This document shows positions 10,920-22,250 of a stretch of DNA of 64,000 bases, piece after piece. Position 1 is the stretch's first letter; each line of letters begins with the position of its first letter. The notes below the pieces were generated by a model. That model saw only the letters and a list, made by a program, of their open reading frames with translations, searched no databases and had not been told where the DNA came from. Position numbers and translations under genes: made by a program. Source of the stretch: Lumnitzera littorea (taxonomy: Eukaryota > Streptophyta > Magnoliopsida > Myrtales > Combretaceae); assembly GCA_024138015.1 (NCBI GenBank), contig JAMXBB010000011.1, positions 67,532,308 to 67,596,307 on the forward strand. Direction: 5' to 3'.

Positions 10920-12690
10920 AAGAGATTGAAGCCTAGTCATGCCCTAATGAGTTGGCGAACCAAGGTGAATAGGTAAGTGCTCCTTAAGCTAACTAAGACC
11001 TTAAATGAAATGATAAAACTCGGTCATGCCTCTATGAGCTGACTAACTAAGATAGGTGAAGCACTCCTAGAGCTAGTTAAGACCTTAAAAGAAATGAGAA
11101 AACTTGGTCATGCCCTAATGAGTTGATTAACCAAAGTAGGCAAAGTGCTTTTAGAGTTAGTTAAGACCTTAAATTGAATGAGATGAGTAAGCGCCCCTTA
11201 AGCTAACTAAGACCTTAAATTGAATGAAAACTTGGTCGTGCCTTAATGAGCTAACTAACCAAGGCAAGCGAAGCGCTCATTGAGCTGACTAGGATCCTAA
11301 AGAGATGAGAAAACTTAGTCGTACCCCTAATAAGCTAATTAACCAAGGTAGGTGAAATGCTCCTTGAGCTAGCTAAGACCCTAAAGAGATGAGAAAACTT
11401 GATCGTACCCCTAATAAGCTGACTAACTAAGGTGGGCAAAACGCTTCTTAAACTAACTAAGACCCTAAATAGATGAGAAAACTTGGTTGTGCCCAAATGA
11501 GAGCTGACTAACTAAAGCAGGCGAAATACTTCTTGAGCTAGCTAAGACCCTAAAGAGATGAGAAAACTTGGTCATACCACAATGAGTTGACTAACTAAGG
11601 TAGGCAAAGCACTCATTGAGCTGGCTAAGACCTTAAAGAGATGAGAAGGCTTGGTCGTACCCTAATGAGCTGACTAACCAAGGTGGGTGAAGCGCTCCTT
11701 GAGCTAGTTAGGACCCTAAAGAGATGATAAAGCTTAATCATACCCTAATGAGCTGACTAACCAAGGCGGGTGAAGCGCTCCTTAAGCTAACTAAGACCCT
11801 AAAGAGATGAGAAAACTTGGTCGTGCCCAAATGAGCTAACTAACCAAGGTGGGCAAAGTGCTCATTGAGCTGATTAAGACCATAAAGGGATGAGAAAACT
11901 TAGTCGTCGCCCTAATGAGTTGACTAATCAAGGGGGGTGAAGCGCTTCTAGAGCTGGCTAAGACCCTAAATTAAATGAGATGGGTAAGCGCTCTTTGAGC
12001 TGGCTAAGATTCTAAATTAAATGAGATAACTTAGTTGTGTCCTAATGAGCTGACTAACCAAGGCAAGTGAAGTGCTCCTTGAGCTGGCTAAGACCCTAAA
12101 GAGATGTTGAAACTTGGTCGTACCCCTATGAGCTAACTAACTAAGGTAGTCGAAGTGCTCTTTGAGTTGACTAAGGTACTAAAAGAATGAGAAAACTTGG
12201 TTGTGCCTTAATGAGCTGACTAACCAAGGTAGGTGAAGTGCTCCTTAAGTTGGCTAAGACTCTAAAAGAATGAGAAAATTTGGTCATGCCCCAATGAGCT
12301 AACTAACCAAGGCAGGTGAAGTGCTCTTAGAGCTGGCTAAGACCCTAAAAGAATGAGAAAACTTGGTTGTACCCCAATGAGTTAACAAACCAAAGAAGGT
12401 GAAGCATTCCTTGAGCTAGCTAAAACCCTAAAAGATATGTTGAAAACTTAGTCGTACCTCAATGAGTTGACTAACCAAGGTAGGTGAAGTGCTCTTAGAG
12501 CTAGTTGAGACTCTAAAAGAATGAGAAAACTTGGTCGTGCCCTAATGAGCTAACAAACCAAGGTGAGCAAAGTACTCCTTGAGCTAGCTAAGACCCTAAA
12601 AGAATAAGAAAACTTGTTTATGCCCCGATAAGTTGACTAACCAAGGCGAGCAAAGCACTCCTTGAGTTGGTTAAGACACCAAAAAGATAT
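10920..12690. repeat. Tandem array 1 in B (units about 85-95 bp)
   Basis: About 20 diverged units. Each contains GAGATGAGAAAACTTGGTCG, then a GAGCTGACTAACCAAGG block and a GAGCTAGCTAAGACCC block. The last two blocks resemble each other, so the unit looks like an old dimer of about 43 bp halves. The array lies in the 3' untranslated part of B, close to the 3' LTR. Confidence 0.93.
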
Positions 12691-13190
12691 CCAGTAGTGC
12701 CCTACTGAGCTAACTAATCTAAGCAAGAGTGTTTTCGGTAGACTAGCAACCCTAAATTTGGAATTGATTCGAGACAAACCTGGAAGTGCTCCTCTAAGCT
12801 GACTATCCTAGGTGAAATGGGCGAAGCGCTCCTCAAGTTAGCTGAGACCCTTAATTGAAACTTAGTAGCGCTCCTTTAAGCTGACTAACTTAGGCGGGAG
12901 TGTCTCTCGAGGACTAACAACCCTAAATTTTGGAATCAATTCGAGACAAACTTGAAAGTGCTCCTCTAAGCTGACTATCCTAAGTAAAAGGGGTGAAGTG
13001 TTCCTTAAGTTAGCTAAGAGCCTTAACAAAAACTTGGTAGTGCTCCATTAAGCTGACTATCCTAGGTGAAATGGGTGAAGCACTCCTAGAGCTGGTTAAT
13101 ACCCTTAATTGAAATTTGGTAGTGCTCCTTTAAGCTGACTAACCTAAGCAAGAGCATCTTTGGTAAACTAGCAACCTTATATGAAATCAA
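12691..13190. repeat. Tandem array 2 in B (higher-order units)
   Basis: Units combine AAGCTGACTATCCTAGG, GAAGCGCTCCT and a longer spacer with ACAACCCTAAATTT and ATTCGAGACAAAC. The blocks recur at roughly 170-200 bp and appear to be derived from array 1 by rearrangement. Confidence 0.8.
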
Positions 13191-13700
13191 TGATGAGAGA
13201 AAGCGCTCTTTAGGCTTATTAAGAGGAATTAGTAAAAGAAAGCCCCCTATGGGCCCACACGAAAGCCCTCTATGGGCTCACTAAAAGGAATTGATGATGA
13301 AAAGAAGTGCCATTTAGGCTTAGTAAGAGGATTTGATGAAGAGAACCGCCCTATGGGCTTGCTTGAGAGAAATTGGTAAAAGAAAGCGCTCTATAGGCTC
13401 GCTTAAGAGAAATTTGATGAAGAGATATGCTTTATGGGTTTGCTTGAGAGAAATTCATTGAAGAGAGACGCTCTATGGGTTCGCATGAGAGAAATTGGTA
13501 AAAGAAAGTGCCTAACCGGCTTGCTAAGAAAACTTGGTGAAAAGAAGTGCCTCATAGGCTCGCTAAAGGAAATTAAGGATGAAAGGAAGTGCCCTTTGCA
13601 CTCGCTTGAGAGAATTTGATGAAGAAAAGTGCCCTATGGGCTAGCTAAGAACTAGCTGACGAGAAGTGCCTTATGGGCTTACTAGGAGAAATTGATGAAT
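13191..13700. repeat. Tandem array 3 in B (units about 45-50 bp)
   Basis: Repeats of the theme GCCCTATGGGCTCGCT followed by GAGAGAAATTGATGAAGA. There are about ten diverged units. A 61-codon frame at 13434-13619 is only this repeat read through. Confidence 0.85.
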
Positions 13701-14060
13701 AAGGAGGTAATGTTTTGAAAGTTGTCTAGAACCTTAATAAAACGAGGCAATGCCCTAAAGGTAGGCTAAAACCTTAAAAAGAATAAAAGAGGGGATAATG
13801 CTTTAACAACTGGCGTGAACCCTAAAAAGAATAGAAGAGAGATAGTGCTCTAGAAGCTAACTAATACCTTAGAAAAGATCAAAAGAAAGAAGGGATAGTG
13901 CTCTAAGAGTGACTAGCCCTAATGAAAAATGGTACAACGCCCTAAAGGCTAATTAGAACCCTAAAAATGAAAGACAAGACAATGCCTTAAAGGCTTATTG
14001 TATCCTTAAAAAGAATAGAAAAGGGGACGGCACTCTAAGAGCTGGCTTGAAGCTTAAGAG
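13701..14060. repeat. Tandem array 4 in B (units about 50 bp)
   Basis: Repeats of AATGCCCTAAAGGCT followed by AGAACCCTAAAAAGAATAGA, about seven diverged units. The GCCCTA core links it to array 3. Confidence 0.8.
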
Positions 14061-15640
14061 GAATTTGATGAAAAATTGAAGAAGTAAAGGAAGGAAAGCA
14101 ACTAGTAAAAAAAAACTTCTTAACTTAGGAAAGTATTTACATGGAAATTGTTGAAAAATCATTTATGAAAAATGCATTAAGGATAAGCCCCTTGATTTGA
14201 AAAAGAGTTAAAGGATATTAAAAACTGCAATTAAGGAAGAATGATCTAGACTACATAAGGTCAATTTTAAAAAAGTATGACCAATTTAAAAAGGAAACGA
14301 AATGACATGAGTTGAAAGCTTGGACAAGCCAACATAGATTAGACAAAAATCTCATGACAGGCCTTTACTTTCTCTCTCTTCTTCTTCTCTCTTTTTTTTT
14401 TTTGTTTCTGAAAGTTTTGCCAACGGTATAAATTCTTATTTAAGGAATAAGCTTATAACTACCCATATCCTTGGTAATCATGTAAAGTTTCTCAATGCCC
14501 TTGACCCTAGGGCTTTCTCCTAGGGCTTTTGTGATTTCAAGGCATTCCTTTCTTAAGGAAGCAGTAACCCATGATTAGTTTAGTCAAAGAGGACTTCCTT
14601 GCTTAATCTCGGTCTAGATTTCACTCTTGACTACGGTTCCAAAAATTACAATTCATTTTGTAAGTGGTACGCTTTAATCAATCCATTAGGTCTTTTTCGG
14701 TTTAACATTATGAATTTAGGCTTTTGGTCAAAAGGTTTCAAAAAGGTCTAATGAGAAGGCCTATTTTGAAAGAAATACTTTTATTCATCCTGGATGTACA
14801 AGTTGAGAACCTTTGGAAAAAATTAAAAGTATGCTTGGTCTAGTTTCAAAAACAACTTTTATCAAAGATAGATTATCTTTTAAGATCGAAAGAGCTTTTA
14901 CTGTGTAAGGGTGGTATTGTAGATGGGAAGGCTTTATATGATTCAATATAGGTAAGAGAGGCTTTAGAGTGGACATAGAGATTTTGGGTTTCTAGGCCCT
15001 AAAATGTGATTTAAGGCCTTGTGTCTTTAGGACTATTTTGACTTCTGGCCTTTTGATTCAGTTTGGCTACCCTTGCTGGGATGTGAAATATTTCTTGGGT
15101 TAGCTGCCTTGATGAGCTATGATTTGTGTTCGGATTTGTTGTTGGCCAAGTGGCTTGTGTTGGCTTCATTAATAGGTCGAGAGGCCTCGTATGGGTTGGA
15201 AACTAAGTATTTGGGTTAGTTACTTAAGTAGGCTAAAGGCTTGAGCATGTGTTAGCTCCTTAAGCCCATAAGGATTTATAGCCATTAGCAACTTTTCTTT
15301 TTATTTTCATTTTTTCAATTTTTATTTCTTTTTTCTTCTTTTTTTTAGAGAAAGAAAGATAAAATTTTATTTTACAGGAAACAAGAAAAATATTTACAAA
15401 TAAGGACGGTGATTTTTAGGGTTCTAGTTTACAAGACGATGGATTTTATTTACATTTCCCTAAGTAAGAAGGAATAGTGGTTAGATAAATATTTATTGAA
15501 GGATTATTCACAAAGAAGGGAATGCTAGAGAATGAAGAACAATAACCTAAAGAGAACTTTATTATTTTGAAAAATCAAAATATAGAAAAAAAAAAAGTCA
15601 AGAACCTAACATTTATTCTGACACTTGATGTTTATTCTAA
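14061..15640. other. B interior without recognisable gene
   Basis: Non-coding by eye on both strands. It has T-rich runs near 14380-14410 and 15290-15350 and a mixed segment with words like TTAGGGCCTTGTG. No retroelement domain was found. It would correspond to a deleted pol or 3' untranslated region. Confidence 0.5.
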
Positions 15641-15930
15641 GCTCTTTAGATGTGAATTAGAAAAAACCCTACATTAAGTCTTGTATACGAGCCTTAAGGT
15701 CTTCTATCATTTCATAGGTATCCCTAATGACCTGTACCAAAAGGAACCTTAAGGCCTGGTTGTGAGCTTTAGAACACTAACTTTTCTTTCAGATAGGCAA
15801 TCTCATGCCTCAGTAGATGCTTGTGAATCCTAGATATGTCCTATAGCCTATCATTCCCTTGATTGTTTGCTTGGTTGTCTGCCAATTTAGGTCTACATAA
15901 TTTTGAACAAGAATTGGTCATCAATGCAAC
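15641..15930 (-). pseudogene. B: possible gag-like coding remnant
   Basis: The minus strand reads MTNSCSKLCRPKLADNQA, then DISRIHKHLLRHEIAYLKEK, with stops between. The helical, charged run suggests the start of a gag-like protein, and the position (between the primer site and the arrays) fits. No family match is certain. It may be chance. Confidence 0.35.
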
Positions 15931-16100
15931 AAAGGAAAGTACGTAGAAATATGCAAATGTTAAGATAGTTTGAGTTAATGCATTACTTCTTAAGTTGCAA
16001 CTCTACCATTATTTTCAAAATTTTGATTACATTAAAACTCTTAAATAGTTAGTAGGGTTGCAATTATTAAGGGTAGTATATTAACTCAAGCTTGAAGGGG

Positions 16101-16105
16101 AGTAT
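16101..16105. repeat. Left target site duplication of C1 (agtat)
   Basis: Exact copy of 19212-19216. Confidence 0.9.
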
Positions 16106-19100
16106 TGTCACGCCCCGAAGCGGTAGAGTCGTAACAGTCCCCACCGTATAAACCATCCTAAGATAGAAGTTGGCCTTACAACCGCTATCTTAGACCTGAT
16201 CTACACAAGGCGTCCACGACTAACCAGCTTTGAAGTAGACAATTTGTAATTTAAACAAATCATTTACCTAAGAAAGTGAGGAAATATATATAATCACTAT
16301 AATTCAGTTACTGCAGTTAAAGTTTTCAATATTTCTCTATAATATATCTCCTAGTTATTACATCATTCGGAAATGAAAAATAATTCTAAAGTAAAAACTT
16401 AGACCTTAAAATATGTGTTTATTCTTCGATGTTTTTCCTCACTCCCCAAGATCCAGCAGTTGCTAGCTTCTGAGTAATTGGTTGCCGCTCCTTAGCCAGC
16501 ACCTGCACGACGTCTATAGGGATGTGAGCAACCACAGCTCAGTAAGTAGGGACGGAAGACTTAAAACTATACCATACACACAACAAGGTTTTCAATCACT
16601 TATTAGATGCAATGCATGTGCAAGCAAATGCCATCGCACGACGTTATCCGGCCCGTCGTGAGATTAGAGAAATTGCGCCCGCTCTAATCCGGGTTGAGGA
16701 GTTGCCGTTAATGCAACAGCTCACGACCAAACCCAGGCTTGTGTAATGGAGACCTTGCTCCTCCCGCGACTACCTTCGAACCACTGCCTTCACCCCCGCC
16801 ACGACCTCCTCTCCTGTCACTTAGTTCGACTGAGGATGAAGAAGGGACCATTTTGCAATCCTGCGCTATCCCTTCCGAAGGGGTTGGTATTTGGCCGAAG
16901 AGTCCTAAGTTCCCCTAACGGGTTGCAATGCATGTCCGATTATAATTACTGGTCGGATATTCAATTAAATCCAGTTTAGGGTGATCGATCATTTCATACA
17001 ATTCATATAATATGTGCAGAGCAACAAACAGAATCATGGCATCACCCATAATCAAGCACATGCATACCTTCAACTATCTAACAAGCACAACCAAGCATAA
17101 TCTTAAGCCTCCCAAAATACAGCATCGTATTAATCCCAACTTACCTCGACTCCTCGCTCGCTCACTCGAGGTCCGATTTGCTCAGGCCATCGCCGGTTAT
17201 CCCTATAACACGAACGTGGTTTCAGCTTTTCATATAAATATTATAGGTTTGTTTTATCCTGCAACGCTTATTGTTAGGTTTTTTTTAAGGTTTAATATGC
17301 CTAATTATCTAGGTATTAAGTCTTTTATAATTATTCTAGGTTTGGGGTTAGGTTCAGGTTCGGTTTTCTCATCGATTTCTGAACCAGGTTTTTAGTTCGA
17401 TTTTTAAGTAATATTTTAGATTCTAACCCTAAAAATCCGTTTCAACCTATAATGTGAAATTAATCACATTACTTCCCGATCTCCTATATACCATTATTAC
17501 CCTTAGTCAGTATTTTATTCCATCCGGTACACTTAAATCCTTATTTGTGTACCGAATTTACTCCTAATGTAAGAAATTTTTTACATTTTTCATATAGTTA
17601 CATAAATTCAAGTTTCTTATCAGATTTATTATATATCCCTATTATTTATATAATATCAATTTTTATCCTAATATTTCCTATTTATTATATTTTCAAAAAT
17701 TACACATTATGCATTATTACATATTATGCACATAATGCATTTCTAATATTTCTATTACCCTAATTACCATCTCTAACATAAATTATCACTTCAAAATGTC
17801 TAAATTCATCATAGATCAGGTTTTACATCTAATTATTCTAATTTACAAAATTAACTCATAATTTACTATGTTTTTCTATTACTAATTTACTACATAATTA
17901 ACCTAATAATTACATCTAACACCCTAAATGCTATAAGTATCATACTCCATAAGATCTTAACATCCTAAAACATGTAATTATTCACTAAATCAGAAATTAA
18001 TCATTTAATTACATAATTAACCCTAAATTACCCATTTTATGCCTCTTTTTAGAGCCTAAAAATTATCTAAAAATTTTGAAAATTAATTTTTGAAAAAGGG
18101 CTTCATAGCACTATTCTATATCATCTGAGTAATCTATAGAAAAATTTTGGGCTTGAAACTACACTCCTAAGGTCATTTATTTTTAAACCGAAATGTGCTC
18201 GATTTTGCATGATTTCTTAGGGACCATATATTACGGGACATAATTTCATCAAAATAATATTTTTCCTACAAACTACATACAAAAATATCTCAGAATAACA
18301 AAATTCATAATTTTCTAATTATATTTACTATTTTTACAAAAATTCACAAGATTCGGGCTAGAAATCGGACTCACTGATTTGGGTGGCTCCGGCCACCGCG
18401 GGCCGCCGTGGCCTTGTCGGCCGGCCTGGGCGTTGCCACCACTATGTGGTGGTGGTGGCCATCCACTCTCAGCTCCTCGTCTGGTGTGGGTTCCCTTTAA
18501 AATCCTTAACTGCACAGTTTTTCTTATTTTTTTTATTTTCTGGATTTTCTCTCGAATTTTCAACTCTCTCTAATTTTCTATGATTTGTATCTGTCCAAAT
18601 GTGCTTTGTAAAATTTTTCCCTATTTATAGACAATTGTAGAATTTAATGTGTATTAATTTGATGGGATTTTGCCCCAATTCCTTCATTTTTGGCTTTTTG
18701 TTTGTCCAATTCCTATTGGTTATTTTTTTTCTTTTTCTGTTACGACCTAATCTTGTTGCAGCTTATCCTCTTCTGATTTTTTCTGATTTTTCTATAATTA
18801 TTTTGTATTTTTCTTTAATTATTTGCTTAGTTTTCGGCCAATTTTAGTAATTACGCGTATTTTTATCTACACGTAAATACATGTGAGGTACACGTGAACA
18901 TTCCTAAATATTATTTTGGTTATTCTATAATTTTTAGTATACATATAATCTATCTCTAATAATTTATTAGTTATTATACTACATTTTTTGCCTTTTCGAT
19001 AATTAGCAGTTATTATGCTTAAAATTTGAAAATTTGATAGTCTCCTATTTTACTACTTATTTTCTTAAATTTAAGTTTATAGGGTCATTTTTACTGGTAT

Positions 19101-19211
19101 TTTGCTAAATAGTTTATAATTTGGGTGTAATCGGGTCCTTTAGTCGATCGCCCTAAACCTTGGGTTCTAAGTTCAATCTTACGGTTACTTGGCTGAACTT
19201 TAGGGCTTACA
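16106..19211 (+). mobile_element. C1: 3.1 kb solo LTR (gypsy type) inside B
   Basis: Begins TGTCACGCCCCGAAGC and ends GGGCTTACA, flanked by a perfect 5 bp duplication agtat. There is no internal gene, primer site or second LTR, so it is a solo LTR left by recombination between two LTRs, or a terminal repeat acting alone. It aligns with C2 at 48732-51614 and, at the ends and in layout, with C3 at 58799-61353. It is still CG-rich in places (16620-16900 and 18379-18480), so it is younger than C2. Reading frames in it, such as 17012-17395 and 18383-18583, show no domain. The plus strand is assigned by analogy with the TG...CA order and is not proven. Confidence 0.88.
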
Positions 19212-19216
19212 AGTAT
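19212..19216. repeat. Right target site duplication of C1 (agtat)
   Basis: Matches 16101-16105 exactly. Confidence 0.9.
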
Positions 19217-19633
19217 ATATAATTAGGGTAGGTTCCAAAACGTCCTTAAGCTTTGTGACTTCACCTGTTTTTAGAAAACACTTTCATTGGTCACATTAAG
19301 CTTAAGTAAGGTGACCTAACCAACCCTGAGTGGTAGTTACACCATAACACTCAGAGCTTACATAAAAGCCCCCCTCCTAAAGTCCTAAGATGGCTTAGGT
19401 TTGATTGCATCTACCTTATATCTTTGATGCAACAAATGAACCCCCTATGTTTCGATATATGTGATGTGCAAAATAAATATGATAATAAAAACAAAATATA
19501 CAGATGAAGTTAATAACAAATACATAAATAAATATACAATAAAAAAATAAATAAACAAACAACTAAAGAACATGGGTATTTTGAAAAACAATTTTAATTT
19601 CGGAAAGTTTTTAAGTAGTTAGCCTTCTCGACG
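19217..19633 (-). other. B 5' leader between primer site and C1
   Basis: Untranslated leader of the minus-strand element. It is A-rich and shows no reading frame of note. Confidence 0.5.
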
Positions 19634-19652
19634 TCCCCAATAGAGTCACCAA
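19634..19652 (-). other. B primer binding site (Ogre/Tat type, Arg-tRNA-like)
   Basis: The minus strand reads TTGGTGACTCTATTGGGGA two bases inside the LTR end. Ogre and related Tat elements carry TGGCGACTCC-type sites at this place, taken as complementary to an Arg-tRNA. The site fixes the orientation of B as minus. Confidence 0.72.
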
Positions 19653-19654
19653 GC

Positions 19655-22250
19655 TATCAAGCCAAGTTTTTTCCTCTCGATTTTTATAAATTAGTCTTTT
19701 TTAAACTGATCAATATCAAACCCTACCTGTTTAATACTGACCATCGACTAAGATTTAAAGAAAATCGATTGTTTTGGAGTTGCCACCTAACTGGAGTCGA
19801 GAAAAAAGTTAAGTTATAACTAATTGAGTTAATTGGTTATAACTTAGTTATTGGTCTATAATAAAACCAATTTTTAAAACGGTTTTTAAAACTGGAGATT
19901 TGGATTTAGAGGCTATCTTTTTAAACTCGAAACGGGTACTACTTTTTAACTTTCCAATTTTAACTTTGCTTTTCAAATATACTCTTATAATAATATTTAT
20001 TTACAAGCTCAAATTGAAATTATGCCTATTTACAAAAGATAAGGATTTAAAGAATTAATTACGAAATGGGCGAAGAAATTTTTTTTCATATTTTAAGTCG
20101 CCTCGTATGTACAGGTGCTTACATACCCACTATTCGGGATCAAACTTCCGTAGTTCGTTTACCAAAAACATTAGCGAGTTGAGTTGATTTTAATTTTTGA
20201 AAGGAGATCAATTTTACGATCTTTACCTGTTTTGATTTATTTAAAGAAATTTTCTAAACGGTCTTAAATTGAGGTTTATTTGTGGAAAGTTCTAGAAATG
20301 CCCTAATTTAGAAGTGGTCTACTTATTTTTATTTATTTTTGGAAAGTCAATTTTCCAAGTGATAAAATAACTTTATTATTATTATTATTATTTTTTGTTA
20401 TTTATTCCTTTACATTTTATTTTTATCTTTTTGTTAATTTTTGGTTTTTTAGTTAAAATGTAAAAATAAAAATAAAATTAAATACTTCTTCTTCTTCTTT
20501 TTTTCTTGCTTTTCTTTCTTTCTTTTTTGTTTTCTTACTTCTTTTCCTTTTTCTTTTTTCTATTTTTTTCTTTGTGTTTTTTTGGATTTCTTTTTTATAC
20601 AAATGCAATACTTAAGAAATTAATTAATTAAAAAAATAAAAAAAAATGCCATAACCGAAATAACAAAACAAAACTCCAAATAAAAAGAGGGTTCAGACCA
20701 AACAACAATTGGACACAGGTTGAGTCAGGCATTGGATCAGGTCGAATTTCGAATCTAGGTCGACTCCGGAATGGATGATGGCAATAACTGGAGTAATGCT
20801 TCGAAGGCCATTTCGGCAGTCAAAACGAACGGGAAAAGGCTTTTTGGTGAGTTTTCAATTGGGATTAGGGGGTGTAAGGAAAACTTCATAGCCAACAGCG
20901 TTGGGTGTTTCTGAAGTTGGGATTGCAATGTTAGTCTAGGGTATGGTAGCTGTATCTATTATGCAGTCGTGTATCGAGTAAGACAAAGAGAGTGATTGCT
21001 GTTCATCAGTTGTCATGGTTAAGTACATAAAGGTTGGCGGTGGAGTAGTTTGTCGCTCATAGTGGTGTCTAAAGGTAAGAGTGGCAAACAATAGTGGCTG
21101 GAAATTGATGGTTGAATTCACTACTATTGTAGTTTCTATGTATAGAGGGTAAAGGAGATGGTCGAGGGTGTTCGGTGATGGGAGTGTTGGGTCAAGTCAA
21201 GTTTGGTTTGTAGCACAAATGGTCTAGGTTAGTGAGAGAGAGGACGGGTTGTGCTACTGTAGTAAGGATATGTTCGAAGAGATATAACGATCAAGTATGT
21301 CATGCGTTGTTCAATAGGAGAGAAAGAGAGGTTAGGGGTGGGTCCATACACGTGTAGTAGTGTTCAGAGAGAGAGAGTGAGTGAGAGAGTATGTGTGTGC
21401 GTGTATTGGTCGAGAGGAGTTGAGAATGGAAATTGAGAGAATGAGGGTGACGGTAGAGGGATGGAGCCAGCGAGAGAGAGAGAGAGAAGGTTAATCATAT
21501 GTGTTGTGTGCGATGGTGTTAGGAGAGAGAGAGAGGGGTTGGGGATTAGATGGTCGAGATAGAGGGAGTGAGTTGTGTATGTACTTCCCCCCTTATTGTG
21601 TGTGTGTTTGGTTTTGAGAGAGAGAGAAAGTAGAGAGAGTCCAATCTCTGAGGATATATAGGTTGTGAGATGTATGTTTTCTCTCTTTTTTTTTTTAAAT
21701 CAAGAAGTAAGGGAAAGAAAAGGAAAGGGGAGAAGAAAAAGGAGGAAAGAAAATGTGTTGTTAAAGCCAATTATAGAGTACTACGTATCATAATCAAATA
21801 CGTGACCCAATGATGCCTTAACATTTGGCAACACTTAGAGTGTGAAGAAAGAAAAAAGAAAGAAAAGGATAAAAGGTATTTTTATGCCTTTAGTGAGTTC
21901 CGAACCCCCAATCCTAAACCAAACCAAATGCAATGTCTATATGCTTATTTATTAAACCGTTTGCTTATGCCTTGTCCATATATTGTACATATGGATTAGG
22001 TCAGCTTGAGCTAGATTCAAATCTAAGCTTTAAATTGTACATATGGATTAGGTCATCTTGAACTAGATTCAAATCTAAGTCAAGCTCAACAATCTTCTCT
22101 TTATTTTTATTAAAAAATTCTATTTTATTTAAACTATCTAAAAAAATTTAATATTTTCATTTTTTTTCTATATATTTTTCTAAATTTTTCCACTTTTTTG
22201 TATTTTTTCTAAATTTCTTATTTTTTTATTTTTCTAAAATTTCTTATTTT
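19655..22250 (-). repeat. B 5' LTR
   Basis: Its inner end reads TATCAAG on the plus strand, where the other copy has TGTCGAG, so both CG and the terminal G have decayed. It matches 8415-10680, with an extra block of about 400 bases at 21690-22110. The outer end lies in T-rich DNA before 22256, where the gag gene of element A resumes. Confidence 0.83.
21982..22079. repeat. Two-copy 47 bp tandem duplication in B LTR
   Basis: ATTGTACATATGGATTAGGT and the 27 bases that follow occur at 21982 and again at 22034 with two or three differences. It lies in the segment absent from the other LTR. Confidence 0.88.

Larger units (their letters stand above)
8415..22250 (-). mobile_element. Element B: large non-autonomous Ogre/Tat-like LTR retrotransposon
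   Basis: Two related blocks of over 2 kb, 8415 to about 10680 and 19655 to about 22250, flank a 9 kb interior. A primer site of the type TGGYGACTC...TGGGGA on the minus strand lies just inside the right block, so the element reads right to left. The interior has no recognisable protease, RT, RNase H or integrase. Four tandem-repeat arrays lie just before the 3' LTR, which is the position where Ogre and Tat elements are known to carry arrays. B sits between the gag and protease genes of element A. Its right end is blurred by AT-rich low-complexity DNA. No target duplication was found. Confidence 0.8.

Noticed and set aside
13434..13619. 61-codon frame in array 3
   Set aside because: It is only the 45-50 bp repeat translated.
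10920..14060. CRISPR-like array
   Set aside because: Repeats are contiguous and diverged, without constant spacers, and lie inside a plant retroelement. They are ordinary tandem repeats.
17012..17395. 127-codon frame in C1
   Set aside because: Not kept in C2 or C3, no domain, lies in a non-coding LTR.
18315..18583. Three overlapping frames on both strands in a GC-rich patch
   Set aside because: GC-rich DNA opens all frames. The corresponding part of C2 (50800-50900) does not preserve them.
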